A stretch of 64,000 nt of DNA from Candidatus Wolframiiraptor sinensis. Lineage in GTDB: Archaea; Thermoproteota; Nitrososphaeria_A; Caldarchaeales; Wolframiiraptoraceae. Location: NCBI GenBank assembly GCA_023268255.1, contig JALNJX010000005.1, forward strand, positions 42,246 through 106,245, written 5' to 3'. Shown piece after piece: positions 53,470 through 61,468 of the stretch. The notes under the pieces were generated by a model that was not told the origin of the DNA, made no database searches, and was given only the letters and a program-made list of their open reading frames with translations. Both the position numbers and the translations under genes were made by a program. Within the stretch, counting starts at the first letter, position 1. The number at the start of each line of letters is the position of its first letter.

Positions 53470-54243
53470 CTAGCCCAAAAACGCGTTATAAACCTCCTTC
53501 ATTTTCTTGTACGTATTTTCGTCGATTCGGCCTTCTTCCCGCAGCTTCTCAAGCTTAGCCAAGCACTCCGCAATTCCCGCCCTCACCACATTACGCTCAA
53601 AAACGACTTTATCGATTAAGCTCCTAGAAGCATATTCCGCCTCAAGCTGCGGCTTTTTGGCGGCAACCTCCACGCTCTTCTCCTCGGACGGGGTAGGTGG
53701 AGTTAGTTGAACAATTCTCGTCAAGCTCGATGAAACTCTGCCAACAGCCTTAATCGCCGGCTCTACTCCCCTCTGTAGGATCGATAGGACTGAAAGCCTT
53801 TCGGCAGCTACCCTGCTCTCCAGCACATGCTCTTGACTGGCGATGCTCTTAATCTCTGCCAGCAACTCATCATCGCTTATGCTTGGAGTTCTGCTTAGGG
53901 CATCATGTAATCTGGATACGATCTCGAGCGCATCCCGCCCGATATAAGTCTTGCCGTCGAACTTAGCTGTTGGAAAGTCCACGAGATCGAACTTGGTCTT
54001 AAGCTCCTCTCGATACGTCTTTAGAATAAAAAATAGCTCTATTTGAACAACTTCTGATGGCCCCTGCTTCGGGCTAAGCGTAACTGTATTACTCGTGAGG
54101 ACATAGGCAACATAATCCTTTGAGAAAGACTTCATTCTCTGGCCAAATCTTTCCATAAGAACCCGGGTTATTTTATCCACCATTCTAAGCATGTTTCTCG
54201 AAAGCTCGTCATCTGTCATGAATAACTGAATCCTATGAGGCAT
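53470..54243 (-). CDS. Unrecognised-domain protein with coiled-coil tail (module X2)
   Basis: A 257-residue protein whose first ~110 residues are the same unrecognised domain as in 50910-51449 (DELS at 12-15, then FPTAKFDGKTYIGRDALEIV). It continues with a helical region (EHVLESRVAAERLSVLSILQ), a Pro/Thr linker, and a C-terminal SHOCT-like helix pair (CLAKLEKLREEGRIDENTYK, ending MKEVYNAFLG). There are no transmembrane segments. It is transcribed toward the Roadblock gene and divergent from the next membrane Roadblock gene, which shares a short regulatory interval with it. Confidence 0.72.
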   Translation of the reverse strand: MPHRIQLFMTDDELSRNMLRMVDKITRVLMERFGQRMKSFSKDYVAYVLTSNTVTLSPKQGPSEVVQIELFFILKTYREELKTKFDLVDFPTAKFDGKTYIGRDALEIVSRLHDALSRTPSISDDELLAEIKSIASQEHVLESRVAAERLSVLSILQRGVEPAIKAVGRVSSSLTRIVQLTPPTPSEEKSVEVAAKKPQLEAEYASRSLIDKVVFERNVVRAGIAECLAKLEKLREEGRIDENTYKKMKEVYNAFLG

Positions 54244-54324
54244 TCCAAATTAGGAAATTAAACTCATCGCTATTAAATTTTCTTTTTAGCCCGCTTGAGA
54301 AGAAAGTATATCTAGTTATAACCC

Positions 54325-54867
54325 ATGTTGTCCTTGGGGGTGATTAATTTTCTGTTTGCGGTAGCCCTCGCCATTACCTCGCTACTCTTCGCTACAGCCG
54401 CCCTTATACTAGCTATTAAAAGCTTCAGAAGGACGGTTAAGGGAAGAGTAGTGAAGACGCTTATGGGAGCTTACGGAGAGGCTGTTGAGAGATCTTTGGG
54501 GATAAGGAGATTACCCATGAGGCGCGTTAATTCACTTGCCGAGGCGGCGGTGATCCTCGGAGCCGAGATCTTAGTGCTTTTTGATAATCAGGGGCTCATT
54601 ATCGAGACTTATAATATGTCCAAGGAGTACGGCGCGAGGGCCGCTGCCTCCTTAGCGGAGCTCATAAATATGCTAAAGGGGTTAGGGTTTCCAGCCGAGA
54701 TTCTTATATTCAAGAATAGTGGCACTAGTCTTGTAGTTGAGTTAAGGAAGGTGGGCGATGTGACACCCTACTGCCTCATTATAGGAGGCTCCGCGACGGC
54801 GGAGGATGCCGAGTATGCCCGCGAAATCTTGCAGAGATATGTTGAGAGTGTGATTAGTAGGAGGTGA
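54325..54867 (+). CDS. Membrane-anchored Roadblock-like protein (module Y1)
   Basis: A 180-residue protein with an N-terminal transmembrane helix (NFLFAVALAITSLLFATAAL, about residues 8-27), a short basic region and a Roadblock-like domain: ILVLFDNQGLIIETYNMSKE, then ARAAASLAELINMLKGL, then YCLIIGGSATAEDAEYAREI. It is homologous to 57716-58369 over this domain. The soluble Roadblock gene starts by overlapping its stop (GTG at 54864). The anchor places a Roadblock surface on the inner face of the membrane, presumably the docking site for the GTPase or the soluble partner. Confidence 0.75.
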   Translation: MLSLGVINFLFAVALAITSLLFATAALILAIKSFRRTVKGRVVKTLMGAYGEAVERSLGIRRLPMRRVNSLAEAAVILGAEILVLFDNQGLIIETYNMSKEYGARAAASLAELINMLKGLGFPAEILIFKNSGTSLVVELRKVGDVTPYCLIIGGSATAEDAEYAREILQRYVESVISRR

Positions 54868-55229
54868 AGGATGTGGAGTCTGTTCGCTCGGAGCTCAAAT
54901 CGCTGATCGAGGACATGATGATCAGCTGCAGGGGATGGGTGGACGCGATAATCATAGTCTCGCAGGATGGTGTGCCCATCGCGTACAGCGCTAACATAGA
55001 CCTCGATCCTGACTACGTCGCGGCGGCCACATCATCCATAGCCGGCGCAACCGACGCCGTCTTAGAGCTGATAAACTCCAAAGGCTTCGATTGCGTGGAC
55101 GTGAAACTCAAGGAGAAGCGATACTTCCTCATCAGAAGATACAGGGACTATTACGTCGTGGCAGTCACCAAGCCCAATCCAAATCTCGGATTCATAAATC
55201 TGGTGTTCGAGGCTTATCTCTCGAAATGA
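54864..55229 (+). CDS. Soluble Roadblock protein (module Y1)
   Basis: A 121-residue protein close to the one at 58366-58734. Shared features are RGWVDAIIIVSQDGVPIAYS (RGWVEAVEVVSEDGMPIAHE in the partner), a central helix with ATSSIAGATDAVLELINSKG, and the highly conserved VTKPNPNLGFINLVFEAYLS. The fold and length fit the Roadblock/LC7 family. Its GTG start overlaps the stop of the membrane-anchored gene, and its own stop overlaps the GTPase start (ATGA at 55226). Three proteins are thus coupled: anchor, Roadblock, GTPase. Confidence 0.8.
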   Translation: MKDVESVRSELKSLIEDMMISCRGWVDAIIIVSQDGVPIAYSANIDLDPDYVAAATSSIAGATDAVLELINSKGFDCVDVKLKEKRYFLIRRYRDYYVVAVTKPNPNLGFINLVFEAYLSK

Positions 55230-55735
55230 GGACCTATAAGATCGTCGTCACGGGGCCGTTTAACGCGGGAAAGACAACGCTCATAAGAACTTTATGTGGA
55301 AAAATATTGGAGTCAGATAGGAGGCTTCTGGTCGAGACTGTTAAGCAGACGACGACGGTCGCATTAGACTTCGGTCTCCTGGAGGTTGATGATAAGCGCG
55401 TCAGGCTCTTCGGTACTCCGGGCCAGCGGAGGTTCTTCTTCATGTGGCGGGTCCTGGCCAAGGGGATGGATGGATACATACTCATGGTCGACTCCCAGGA
55501 CCCGAAAAGCCTCGTGGATGCAGCATTCATATATGATTATTTTAGGAGGAATTTCCCGGATAAGCCTCACGTGATCGCCGCGAATAAGGCTGATGGGGGA
55601 AACATTATTCCTGAGAAAGTGATGCGGCATGCCCTTAAGGCTCCCTCGGAGATCCCGGTAATACCGACGGTCGCCCTCGATAGGGAGAGCGCGATGAATC
55701 TTCTAAGATTCCTGCTGGGCATGATAAAACTTTAG
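55226..55735 (+). CDS. Small GTPase, MglA/CvnD-like
   Basis: A 169-residue Ras-like GTPase. G1 is GPFNAGKTT (residues 10-18); the G3 box reads LFGTPGQRRFFFMW (61-74), with glycine in place of the usual DxxG aspartate; and G4 is NKAD (120-123). The GTPGQ version of G3 is characteristic of prokaryotic GTPases such as the conservon CvnD proteins of Streptomyces. MglA, which acts with Roadblock MglB on type IV pili of Myxococcus, is a cousin. It starts at ATG 55226, overlapping the Roadblock gene's TGA. No lipid-modification signal is visible. Confidence 0.87.
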   Translation: MRTYKIVVTGPFNAGKTTLIRTLCGKILESDRRLLVETVKQTTTVALDFGLLEVDDKRVRLFGTPGQRRFFFMWRVLAKGMDGYILMVDSQDPKSLVDAAFIYDYFRRNFPDKPHVIAANKADGGNIIPEKVMRHALKAPSEIPVIPTVALDRESAMNLLRFLLGMIKL

Positions 55736-55762
55736 AGTGGACTTGGCCCCCGGGCTTCAGCC

Positions 55763-57625
55763 CTACCTCAGCATCACCATTGATCTCGACATCTCTATCT
55801 TCCCGCTCTCCCTCAGCCTCTTTAAGGCCCTGAAGACCATGATCTTCGAGGCCGGCGTCTCAACAAATATCCTCCACAGCGGGTATACTCCTCCATGTTG
55901 CCTCAGGAGGCTGAGCACCTTCTCGGCGATCAATGACTCGCTCTCCTCGTCAGCCCATGTTTTCGCGATCCCATGAGACTTGACCTCAGCGCTCTCAGCG
56001 CCGGCTCTAAAAGGCACCGCGGGAACTTGGATGGCTTCCACGGCTATCCCATATTTTCTCAGGACTTGCTCGGGGTTCGAGTAATACGCATATACCTCTC
56101 TGGCTATGTCTCCTATCTCGATCAAACCCTTCTCCACGAGGGATTTGAGGAGCGCTGCCCTTCTCTCGATCTCAGCTATTATCTCTTCCTTAGTCTTCGC
56201 GGTTCTAGCTGCTATCCTCTCCAGGACGACGCTATTCGTGAAGTCCGTCACGAACTGATCCGTCGCCGGATTCCACTCCGCGATCGTAACATATTTCCCG
56301 TAATCCACGACCTCCCATACATACCTCATCCTCCTAGCATAAGTCTTCCCGTCAATCGATCTGGGAAGGTGAACTCTCTCGACGAGCGCCACGGCATCCA
56401 GCAGCGGAATATGGCTGGGCGGAATATTCATGGGCGGGCTCACGAGCCTCTTCATAACAGACTCTATGCTCTCAGCGTGAATTGTGGATAAGCCTCCATG
56501 GCCGGTAGCTATGGCTTGAAAGAGGACGAAGGCTTCTTCTCCTCTTACCTCTCCGACTATGAGGTAGTCGGGCCTGTATCTGAGGCTCGTTTTGACTAGA
56601 TCATATAGCGTTATCTCCCCGGTTTTCTGCGCTCCGAGGCCATAGCTCTCTCGCGTGACGAATCTCACCCAGTTTTCGGTCGGTATATTCAGCTCGGCCG
56701 TCTCCTCGCATGTTACGATCTTCATTCTGGGCTTGACGAAGCACATGAGCGCATTCAGGATTGTTGTTTTCCCGCTTCCCGTCGCGCCCGCCACGAGTAT
56801 GTTCGCCTTATGCTCGATCAGCAGCCAGAAGTATGCGGCCATCTCCGGGCTTAGAAGCCTCGAATGCAGCAGCTCTGTTACGCTGAATGGCTTCTCCCTG
56901 AATTTTCTTATCGTGAATGTGCTTCCGCGCGGCGAGATCTCCTCCCTGAATGTCGCGGCGAGCCTGTGCTTGCCGTAGATCATGGCATCCAGTATCGGGA
57001 ATGCCGATGAGATGTGCTTCTCTGACTTGTGAGCTAGCTGGATTATGTAGTCGTCGAGGGCGTCTCGGTCCGTGAACATTATGTTCGTTGGAATGCTCTC
57101 GTAATCTCTATGCCAGACGTATATCGGGATGTTTACGCCATCACATGAGACGTCCTCGATCCTATAATCCTCCATTATTATATTGAGGGGGCCGAATCCC
57201 GTCATATCCCTCTCCAAGTAGTAGAACAGCTTCTGCTTGGACTCTTCGTCGAACCTTCCAAGCGCTCTCTCGTATTTTCGTAGCAACTTATCAGCCGTTT
57301 CCAGGAGAATTCTCCTGGCATCCTCCTCCTCGCCGGGCTTCGGCGGCTCCAGCTCCTTAGAGAGAATTTCTTTTAGCTTTTCTAGGGCCAAAGCTTCCTG
57401 CGGCATGAGCTGGATCTCTACGGCGAAGTATGTTGGCTCGGGGGTCTCGGTGGGAGGCGTCGCGATCACGACTTCCGCCAGCCCCTCCCTAATAGGGTAG
57501 CGGTCCAGTACCTCGTAGTTCTCCGGGATCGGCTTTACCTCTATGCCCTTCCAGGGATTCGGCAGCTCCTCGACCTTGCCCTTCTTTCCCCTCTTCAAGC
57601 CCATTCCTTGCAGATTAAATCTCAT
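55763..57625 (-). CDS. GspE/TadA-family secretion or pilus ATPase
   Basis: The hexameric motor that powers type IV pilus or archaellum-like assembly. The 620 residues include an N-terminal domain (1-270) and the ATPase core with Walker A GATGSGKTT (280-288), the Asp box, the Walker B-like DYLIVGEVRGEEAFV (353-367) and the His box TIHAES (381-386). A C-terminal winged-helix-like extension (about 550-620) ends SMVMLR. There is no zinc tetracysteine. This is the TadA/archaeal T4P type, not FlaI. It is convergent with the GTPase gene and divergent from the second membrane Roadblock gene. TadC is 1.1 kb away on the other strand. Confidence 0.93.
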   Translation of the reverse strand: MRFNLQGMGLKRGKKGKVEELPNPWKGIEVKPIPENYEVLDRYPIREGLAEVVIATPPTETPEPTYFAVEIQLMPQEALALEKLKEILSKELEPPKPGEEEDARRILLETADKLLRKYERALGRFDEESKQKLFYYLERDMTGFGPLNIIMEDYRIEDVSCDGVNIPIYVWHRDYESIPTNIMFTDRDALDDYIIQLAHKSEKHISSAFPILDAMIYGKHRLAATFREEISPRGSTFTIRKFREKPFSVTELLHSRLLSPEMAAYFWLLIEHKANILVAGATGSGKTTILNALMCFVKPRMKIVTCEETAELNIPTENWVRFVTRESYGLGAQKTGEITLYDLVKTSLRYRPDYLIVGEVRGEEAFVLFQAIATGHGGLSTIHAESIESVMKRLVSPPMNIPPSHIPLLDAVALVERVHLPRSIDGKTYARRMRYVWEVVDYGKYVTIAEWNPATDQFVTDFTNSVVLERIAARTAKTKEEIIAEIERRAALLKSLVEKGLIEIGDIAREVYAYYSNPEQVLRKYGIAVEAIQVPAVPFRAGAESAEVKSHGIAKTWADEESESLIAEKVLSLLRQHGGVYPLWRIFVETPASKIMVFRALKRLRESGKIEMSRSMVMLR

Positions 57626-57715
57626 GCAAAACAGACATATTTTATTTTCGATGACCGGCGGGTCGTCGGGGAGAAGAATTATAAGCGGCTTATATAATCC
57701 ATTATTTCGATTGAA

Positions 57716-58369
57716 ATGAACGGTATATCATTCATTGGCGAGTTATCGTTTCTCATTCTCCTGATAATAATCCTAGCAATAATCTCGATCGTGTTGTCGG
57801 TTATCTCCCTGTTATTCGTTAGGTCTACGGCCCGCAGGATGGCGGGCCCCCCGCAGCCCCCAGCCCCCAGTGTAACTGCTCTGCCCGCCCCTCCTCAAGC
57901 TCCTTCTCCTAAGCCGGCTATGCCCAAGCCCGCGCCCGCTAAGGCTGCTACTAGGGCTGAGGTTAAGCCTCCTCCGCCGAGGCCTCTTGAGACTCTCGAG
58001 ATTAAGCCCGCTGAGGTAGGTGAGGAGTTCGGCTTCGCGTCGCTGGAGGAGGTTGCCTCCATGCTCGGCGTAAAATCCGTGATCCTCCTCAATCAATCCG
58101 GGATACCAATCGACTCGTATAATGTTGGCGAGGATGATAGGGTCGCGGCCTCTGTCGCCGACTTCATCTCCCTCGTTCGGAGGCTTAACCCCGGGTTCAA
58201 TTACATGATCTCGGAGGATGAGCAGAGGGTGATGCTCTTCGTCGTCGGGAGGATCGGCGAGTCGGAGATATACGCGCTCACGGTCGGCGGCGGGCCGGAG
58301 TTCGGCGTCGAGGAGGTCAGGGATATGCTGAGGGCGTATCTCTCGGAGAGCTTGGGGAGGTTTAAGTGA
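57716..58369 (+). CDS. Membrane-anchored Roadblock-like protein (module Y2)
   Basis: A 217-residue protein: transmembrane helix (about residues 9-36, LILLIIILAIISIVLSVISL), a Pro/Ala/Lys linker rich in PPAPSVTALPAPPQAPSP (about 45-90), then the Roadblock-like domain with SVILLNQSGIPIDSYNVGED, FISLVRRLNPGFNYMISEDE and IYALTVGGGPEFGVEEVRDM. It is the paralogue of 54325-54867. The long flexible linker lets the domain reach from the membrane. It overlaps the next start by four bases. A TATA-like stretch GCTTATATAATC lies close upstream of the start, near 57690. Confidence 0.78.
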   Translation: MNGISFIGELSFLILLIIILAIISIVLSVISLLFVRSTARRMAGPPQPPAPSVTALPAPPQAPSPKPAMPKPAPAKAATRAEVKPPPPRPLETLEIKPAEVGEEFGFASLEEVASMLGVKSVILLNQSGIPIDSYNVGEDDRVAASVADFISLVRRLNPGFNYMISEDEQRVMLFVVGRIGESEIYALTVGGGPEFGVEEVRDMLRAYLSESLGRFK

Positions 58370-58734
58370 TGATCACGAGCGCCGAGGAGAGGCTGCTGGC
58401 GGGGCTCGTCCGCGCGATCAAGATGAATAGCCGGGGATGGGTCGAGGCCGTCGAGGTCGTCTCCGAGGATGGCATGCCGATAGCCCATGAGAGCGATAAT
58501 CCGGGCTTTAACTCGGAGTATATTGCCGCGGCAGCCGCAGCCGTCTGCGGGGCGATAGCCGCCGTGATAGAGCTCATGGGCGCTAAGGGGTATAAGAGAT
58601 TCAATATACAGCTCGATAATGGGAGGCATATCTTGATCAGGCAGTATGGGGGGTATTACGTGGTCTGCTTGACGAAGCCCAACCCCAATCTCGGCTACGT
58701 GGAGCTTCTTCTCGATGCCTATCTCTCTGAGTAG
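58366..58734 (+). CDS. Soluble Roadblock protein (module Y2)
   Basis: Paralogue of 54864-55229 with the same order of elements: MNSRGWVEAVEVVSEDGMPI, an alanine-rich helix YIAAAAAAVCGAIAAVIEL, and VVCLTKPNPNLGYVELLLDA ending YLSE. GTG 58366 (or ATG 58369) overlaps the membrane gene's stop. TadC starts 22 bases after its stop, so this Roadblock pair is in one transcript with the pilus platform. No GTPase gene is next to this copy; the only one is 2.6 kb upstream. Confidence 0.82.
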   Translation: MMITSAEERLLAGLVRAIKMNSRGWVEAVEVVSEDGMPIAHESDNPGFNSEYIAAAAAAVCGAIAAVIELMGAKGYKRFNIQLDNGRHILIRQYGGYYVVCLTKPNPNLGYVELLLDAYLSE

Positions 58735-58756
58735 CTTTCCGGAGGCGGCTTGATCC

Positions 58757-60532
58757 TTGGGCTTCAGGGATAGCATGTACGGCTTCTTCTATGCCAGCTT
58801 TAGGGGATTGGGATCCCTTCTTCTCAGAATATTCCCGGGGATCGGCTCGAAGCTTGATGCCGCTGTGATAAGGGTTCACCCGGAGGCTTATGCCTCAGCG
58901 GTGGCCGGGCTCACGGTTATAGCCGCCTTGGCCTGCGCCCCATTATCCCTCATACTTTACTTGGTTACTCGAAGCCTGTTCTCGCTGGCTCTCATGGTTG
59001 TGCCGCTGATGATCCTGCTGCTCGGAGTCTTTTACCCCTATGCGCAAGCCTCCTCAATCGCGTCGGTTTTCGAGAGCGAGGTTCCCTATGCGGCGACTTA
59101 TCTCGCGGTCATGGCGACCGGCGGCGTGCCCCCCTACACGAGCTTGAAGAGGCTTTCTAAGAGCGAGCTCATGCCGAATTTGGCCAAGATCGCGAGGGTC
59201 GCGGAGCTGAGGGTTGAGGCGACGGGCGAGGACCCGGTCTCTGCTATCGAGAACATGGCCAAGAACCTTCCCTCCAAGGAGTATCGGGATCTGCTCATGG
59301 GCTATGTCTCGACGCTGAGGAGCGGCGGCGACGTCGTCCACTTCCTGATCAGGAAGACTGAGGTGATTTTCCAGGGCAGGACGGCTAACATGAGGATCAT
59401 TGGCGAGAGGCTTGGCATGCTCATGGAGGCCTACGCCGCGTCGGTCATGATGGTCTCCCTCGTCCTCTACATAATCTACATCGTCTCGAGGGCTCTTCCC
59501 AGCGAGTACTTCTCCTTCCCGGCCGAGCAGTTTGTCATATTCGCTTACCTGATTATGCCCCTCATGGCAGGCATGTTCATCTACCTCGCTGACATAACTC
59601 AGCCGAAGTACCCGTTCACGGATAAGAGGCCTTTCAGGGCTTTCCTGGCCGGGTTGCCCGCGGGAATAATATTCATGGTCCTCTTCGTGGCGCCGTTCTT
59701 CCTCGAGGGCTTAAGGTATATTCCGCCCTTCAGCATAACCTCCGACCTCATAGTTCAGCTCAGGAGGCTTCTGGGCCTCGACCTGGGCTATGAGTCCACG
59801 ATAGCCATGTGCCTGGGCTTCATAGTCTTATTCATGCCCGGGGCCGCGGCCTGGGAGAAGTATGGCAAGGAGAACATGTCCATTCTCCACGGCTTGACGA
59901 GGTTTCTGAGGGACTTGACGGAAACTAGGAAGACGGGGATGAGCCCTGAGAAGTGCATCAGGACGCTCTCTGACAGGGATTACGGCGGCTTCACGAAGCA
60001 CTTGAAGCTCATGAGCAGGCAGATAGGCTGGGGGACATCGCTGAGGGCCATTTACAGGGATTTCGAGAAGAGGGTTCACGGCTGGCTCGCGAGGGCCGGG
60101 ATGTTCATCCTGATAGACTCGATTGATGTTGGCGGCGGGGCTCCCGAGACCCTGGATACCCTGGCCGCTTTCATGGAGGACTTGGAGGAGATGGAGAGGC
60201 AGAAGAGGGCGACTCTCAGGCCCCTCATGCTCGTCCCATACATGACGGCGGTCATGCTGGTCGCCGTGGTCGTGATACTGGTCGTATTCATGAAGGGATT
60301 GCTCCAGATAGCCAGGATCTACGTCTCTATAGCCGAGTTCGTCCAGATGTTCCTTCCGCCGGTCGTGCTCGTGGCCATCATGAGCGGGCTGGTGGCGGGC
60401 AAGATAGCCGAGGGAACGATCTCCGCGGGCTTCAAGCACGCGATAATAATGTCCGTGATAACCCTGATCGCCGTCTGGATCTCCGGGACCATGAGCGTGC
60501 AGTTCATAAGCATGCCATCACAATATGGCTAG
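58757..60532 (+). CDS. Type IV pilus membrane platform protein (TadC/GspF family)
   Basis: A 591-residue integral membrane protein with two T2SSF domains, each preceding transmembrane helices. The first cytoplasmic block contains ASSIASVFESEVPYAATYLA and VMATGGVPPYTSLKRLSKSE. The second contains TETRKTGMSPEKCIRTLSDR and DSIDVGGGAPETLDTLAAFM. Eight or nine hydrophobic segments occur. Doubling of the T2SSF unit is typical of archaeal TadC-like proteins. The start is TTG 58757. It is the partner expected for the ATPase at 55763-57625 and lies just before the pilin gene. Confidence 0.92.
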   Translation: MGFRDSMYGFFYASFRGLGSLLLRIFPGIGSKLDAAVIRVHPEAYASAVAGLTVIAALACAPLSLILYLVTRSLFSLALMVVPLMILLLGVFYPYAQASSIASVFESEVPYAATYLAVMATGGVPPYTSLKRLSKSELMPNLAKIARVAELRVEATGEDPVSAIENMAKNLPSKEYRDLLMGYVSTLRSGGDVVHFLIRKTEVIFQGRTANMRIIGERLGMLMEAYAASVMMVSLVLYIIYIVSRALPSEYFSFPAEQFVIFAYLIMPLMAGMFIYLADITQPKYPFTDKRPFRAFLAGLPAGIIFMVLFVAPFFLEGLRYIPPFSITSDLIVQLRRLLGLDLGYESTIAMCLGFIVLFMPGAAAWEKYGKENMSILHGLTRFLRDLTETRKTGMSPEKCIRTLSDRDYGGFTKHLKLMSRQIGWGTSLRAIYRDFEKRVHGWLARAGMFILIDSIDVGGGAPETLDTLAAFMEDLEEMERQKRATLRPLMLVPYMTAVMLVAVVVILVVFMKGLLQIARIYVSIAEFVQMFLPPVVLVAIMSGLVAGKIAEGTISAGFKHAIIMSVITLIAVWISGTMSVQFISMPSQYG

Positions 60533-60542
60533 CTTCACGCAA

Positions 60543-60551
60543 AAGCCTTTT
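60543..60551 (+). promoter_or_regulatory. TATA-like box for the pilin gene
   Basis: CCTTTTATC lies 25-33 bases before the ATG at 60576, so the pilin can be transcribed from its own leaderless promoter inside the end of the platform gene. This also supports the shorter pilin start over 60525. Confidence 0.5.
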
Positions 60552-60575
60552 ATCCCGGGAAGAAAGTCTCTTGAT

Positions 60576-61040
60576 ATGATGTATAGGGGTAGGTCTGGTA
60601 TAAGCCCCGTCGTGGCGACAGTAATCCTAGTGGCCATCGCCATAGTCATCGCCATCGCCGTAGCATTCTGGGCAACAGGACTAGTCGGAATATTCACGAG
60701 ATACGAAAAACTAGAGATAACATCAGCCTACGCCATACCTCAAGGCGACGGCACTTACGACATAGTGATTACGGCAAAAAATACTGGCTCAAGCCCTGCA
60801 TCAATAGATAACGTTCATCTGAATGGCGTGCCATTATGCGTTGACGGCCAACAAGTACGAATACCAGGGTTTCAAGAAATACCTGAGTGTCCATTCAATG
60901 GCTCGATTCCTCTTAATCCTGGAGAGCGGCTAATAATAAATCTCCAGGGTGTACGACCCAATAATCCTGGGGTAACCGTTGAGGTTGCTTTGCATACTGC
61001 TAGCGGAAAGCTCTACCCATACAGCGTCCTACTTCCATGA
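60576..61040 (+). CDS. Archaeal type IV pilin
   Basis: The main subunit candidate of the filament. MMYRGRSGISPVVATVILVA (residues 1-20) is a canonical archaeal class III signal and Pilin_N segment: basic leader, then SGISPVVATVILVAIAIVIA, with processing expected after the glycine at residue 8. The helix runs to AFWATGLVG. The outer domain (KLEITSAYAIPQGDGTYDIV to TASGKLYPYSVLLP) is a small beta sandwich. 154 residues from ATG 60576. No prepilin peptidase gene is in the window, so that enzyme must be encoded elsewhere. Confidence 0.92.
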   Translation: MMYRGRSGISPVVATVILVAIAIVIAIAVAFWATGLVGIFTRYEKLEITSAYAIPQGDGTYDIVITAKNTGSSPASIDNVHLNGVPLCVDGQQVRIPGFQEIPECPFNGSIPLNPGERLIINLQGVRPNNPGVTVEVALHTASGKLYPYSVLLP

Positions 61041-61161
61041 ATCACGGCTTAGTCAATAAATAAAAACACTTACTTGATATTTTTTGAGTAAGGCAAGTAT
61101 GACCTCTTAAGCCTCTCAACATATTCTCCGCTCAAACCACGCCAGCACCTTTCTAGGGATG

Positions 61162-61449
61162 CTATATTCTTATGAGCTTTCCCCTCCTCCTGTATGCCTC
61201 GAGCATGCTCCTCGGCCTCACATGAACCTCGAATGGATCTCCAACCCCCAACTCCCAGAGCCTCGGCAATATCTCCTCAACCCCCTTATCCGTGATCACG
61301 AGCACATCTATATCGCTCGAGTAAGTGTGCTTCCCCTCAGCGACAGAGCCGAAGAGATACACCTCCGCGCTCGGATCAATCTCCAAGACCCCCATCTTGA
61401 TCCTTTGAAGCCACTTATCCAGTTCCTCGAAGATCCTCTTTCTCCTCAA
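61162..61449 (-). CDS. Minimal nucleotidyltransferase (MNT antitoxin-type)
   Basis: A 95-residue minimal nucleotidyltransferase. The active-site motif is YLFGSVAEGKHTYSSDIDVL (about residues 31-50), with GS and paired DxD. In the MNT/HEPN toxin-antitoxin family the MNT protein adds AMP to the HEPN partner and so inactivates it. It follows the HEPN gene by 20 bases. The start is TTG 61449, with the frame running up into the HEPN stop region. Confidence 0.88.
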   Translation of the reverse strand: MRRKRIFEELDKWLQRIKMGVLEIDPSAEVYLFGSVAEGKHTYSSDIDVLVITDKGVEEILPRLWELGVGDPFEVHVRPRSMLEAYRRRGKLIRI

Positions 61450-61468
61450 AGCCTCATCAATCAGGATT

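Noticed and set aside
59828..60439. 203-codon frame opposite the TadC gene
   Set aside because: It is antisense to conserved membrane-platform codons; its composition (His/Asp/Arg repeats) mirrors that strand.
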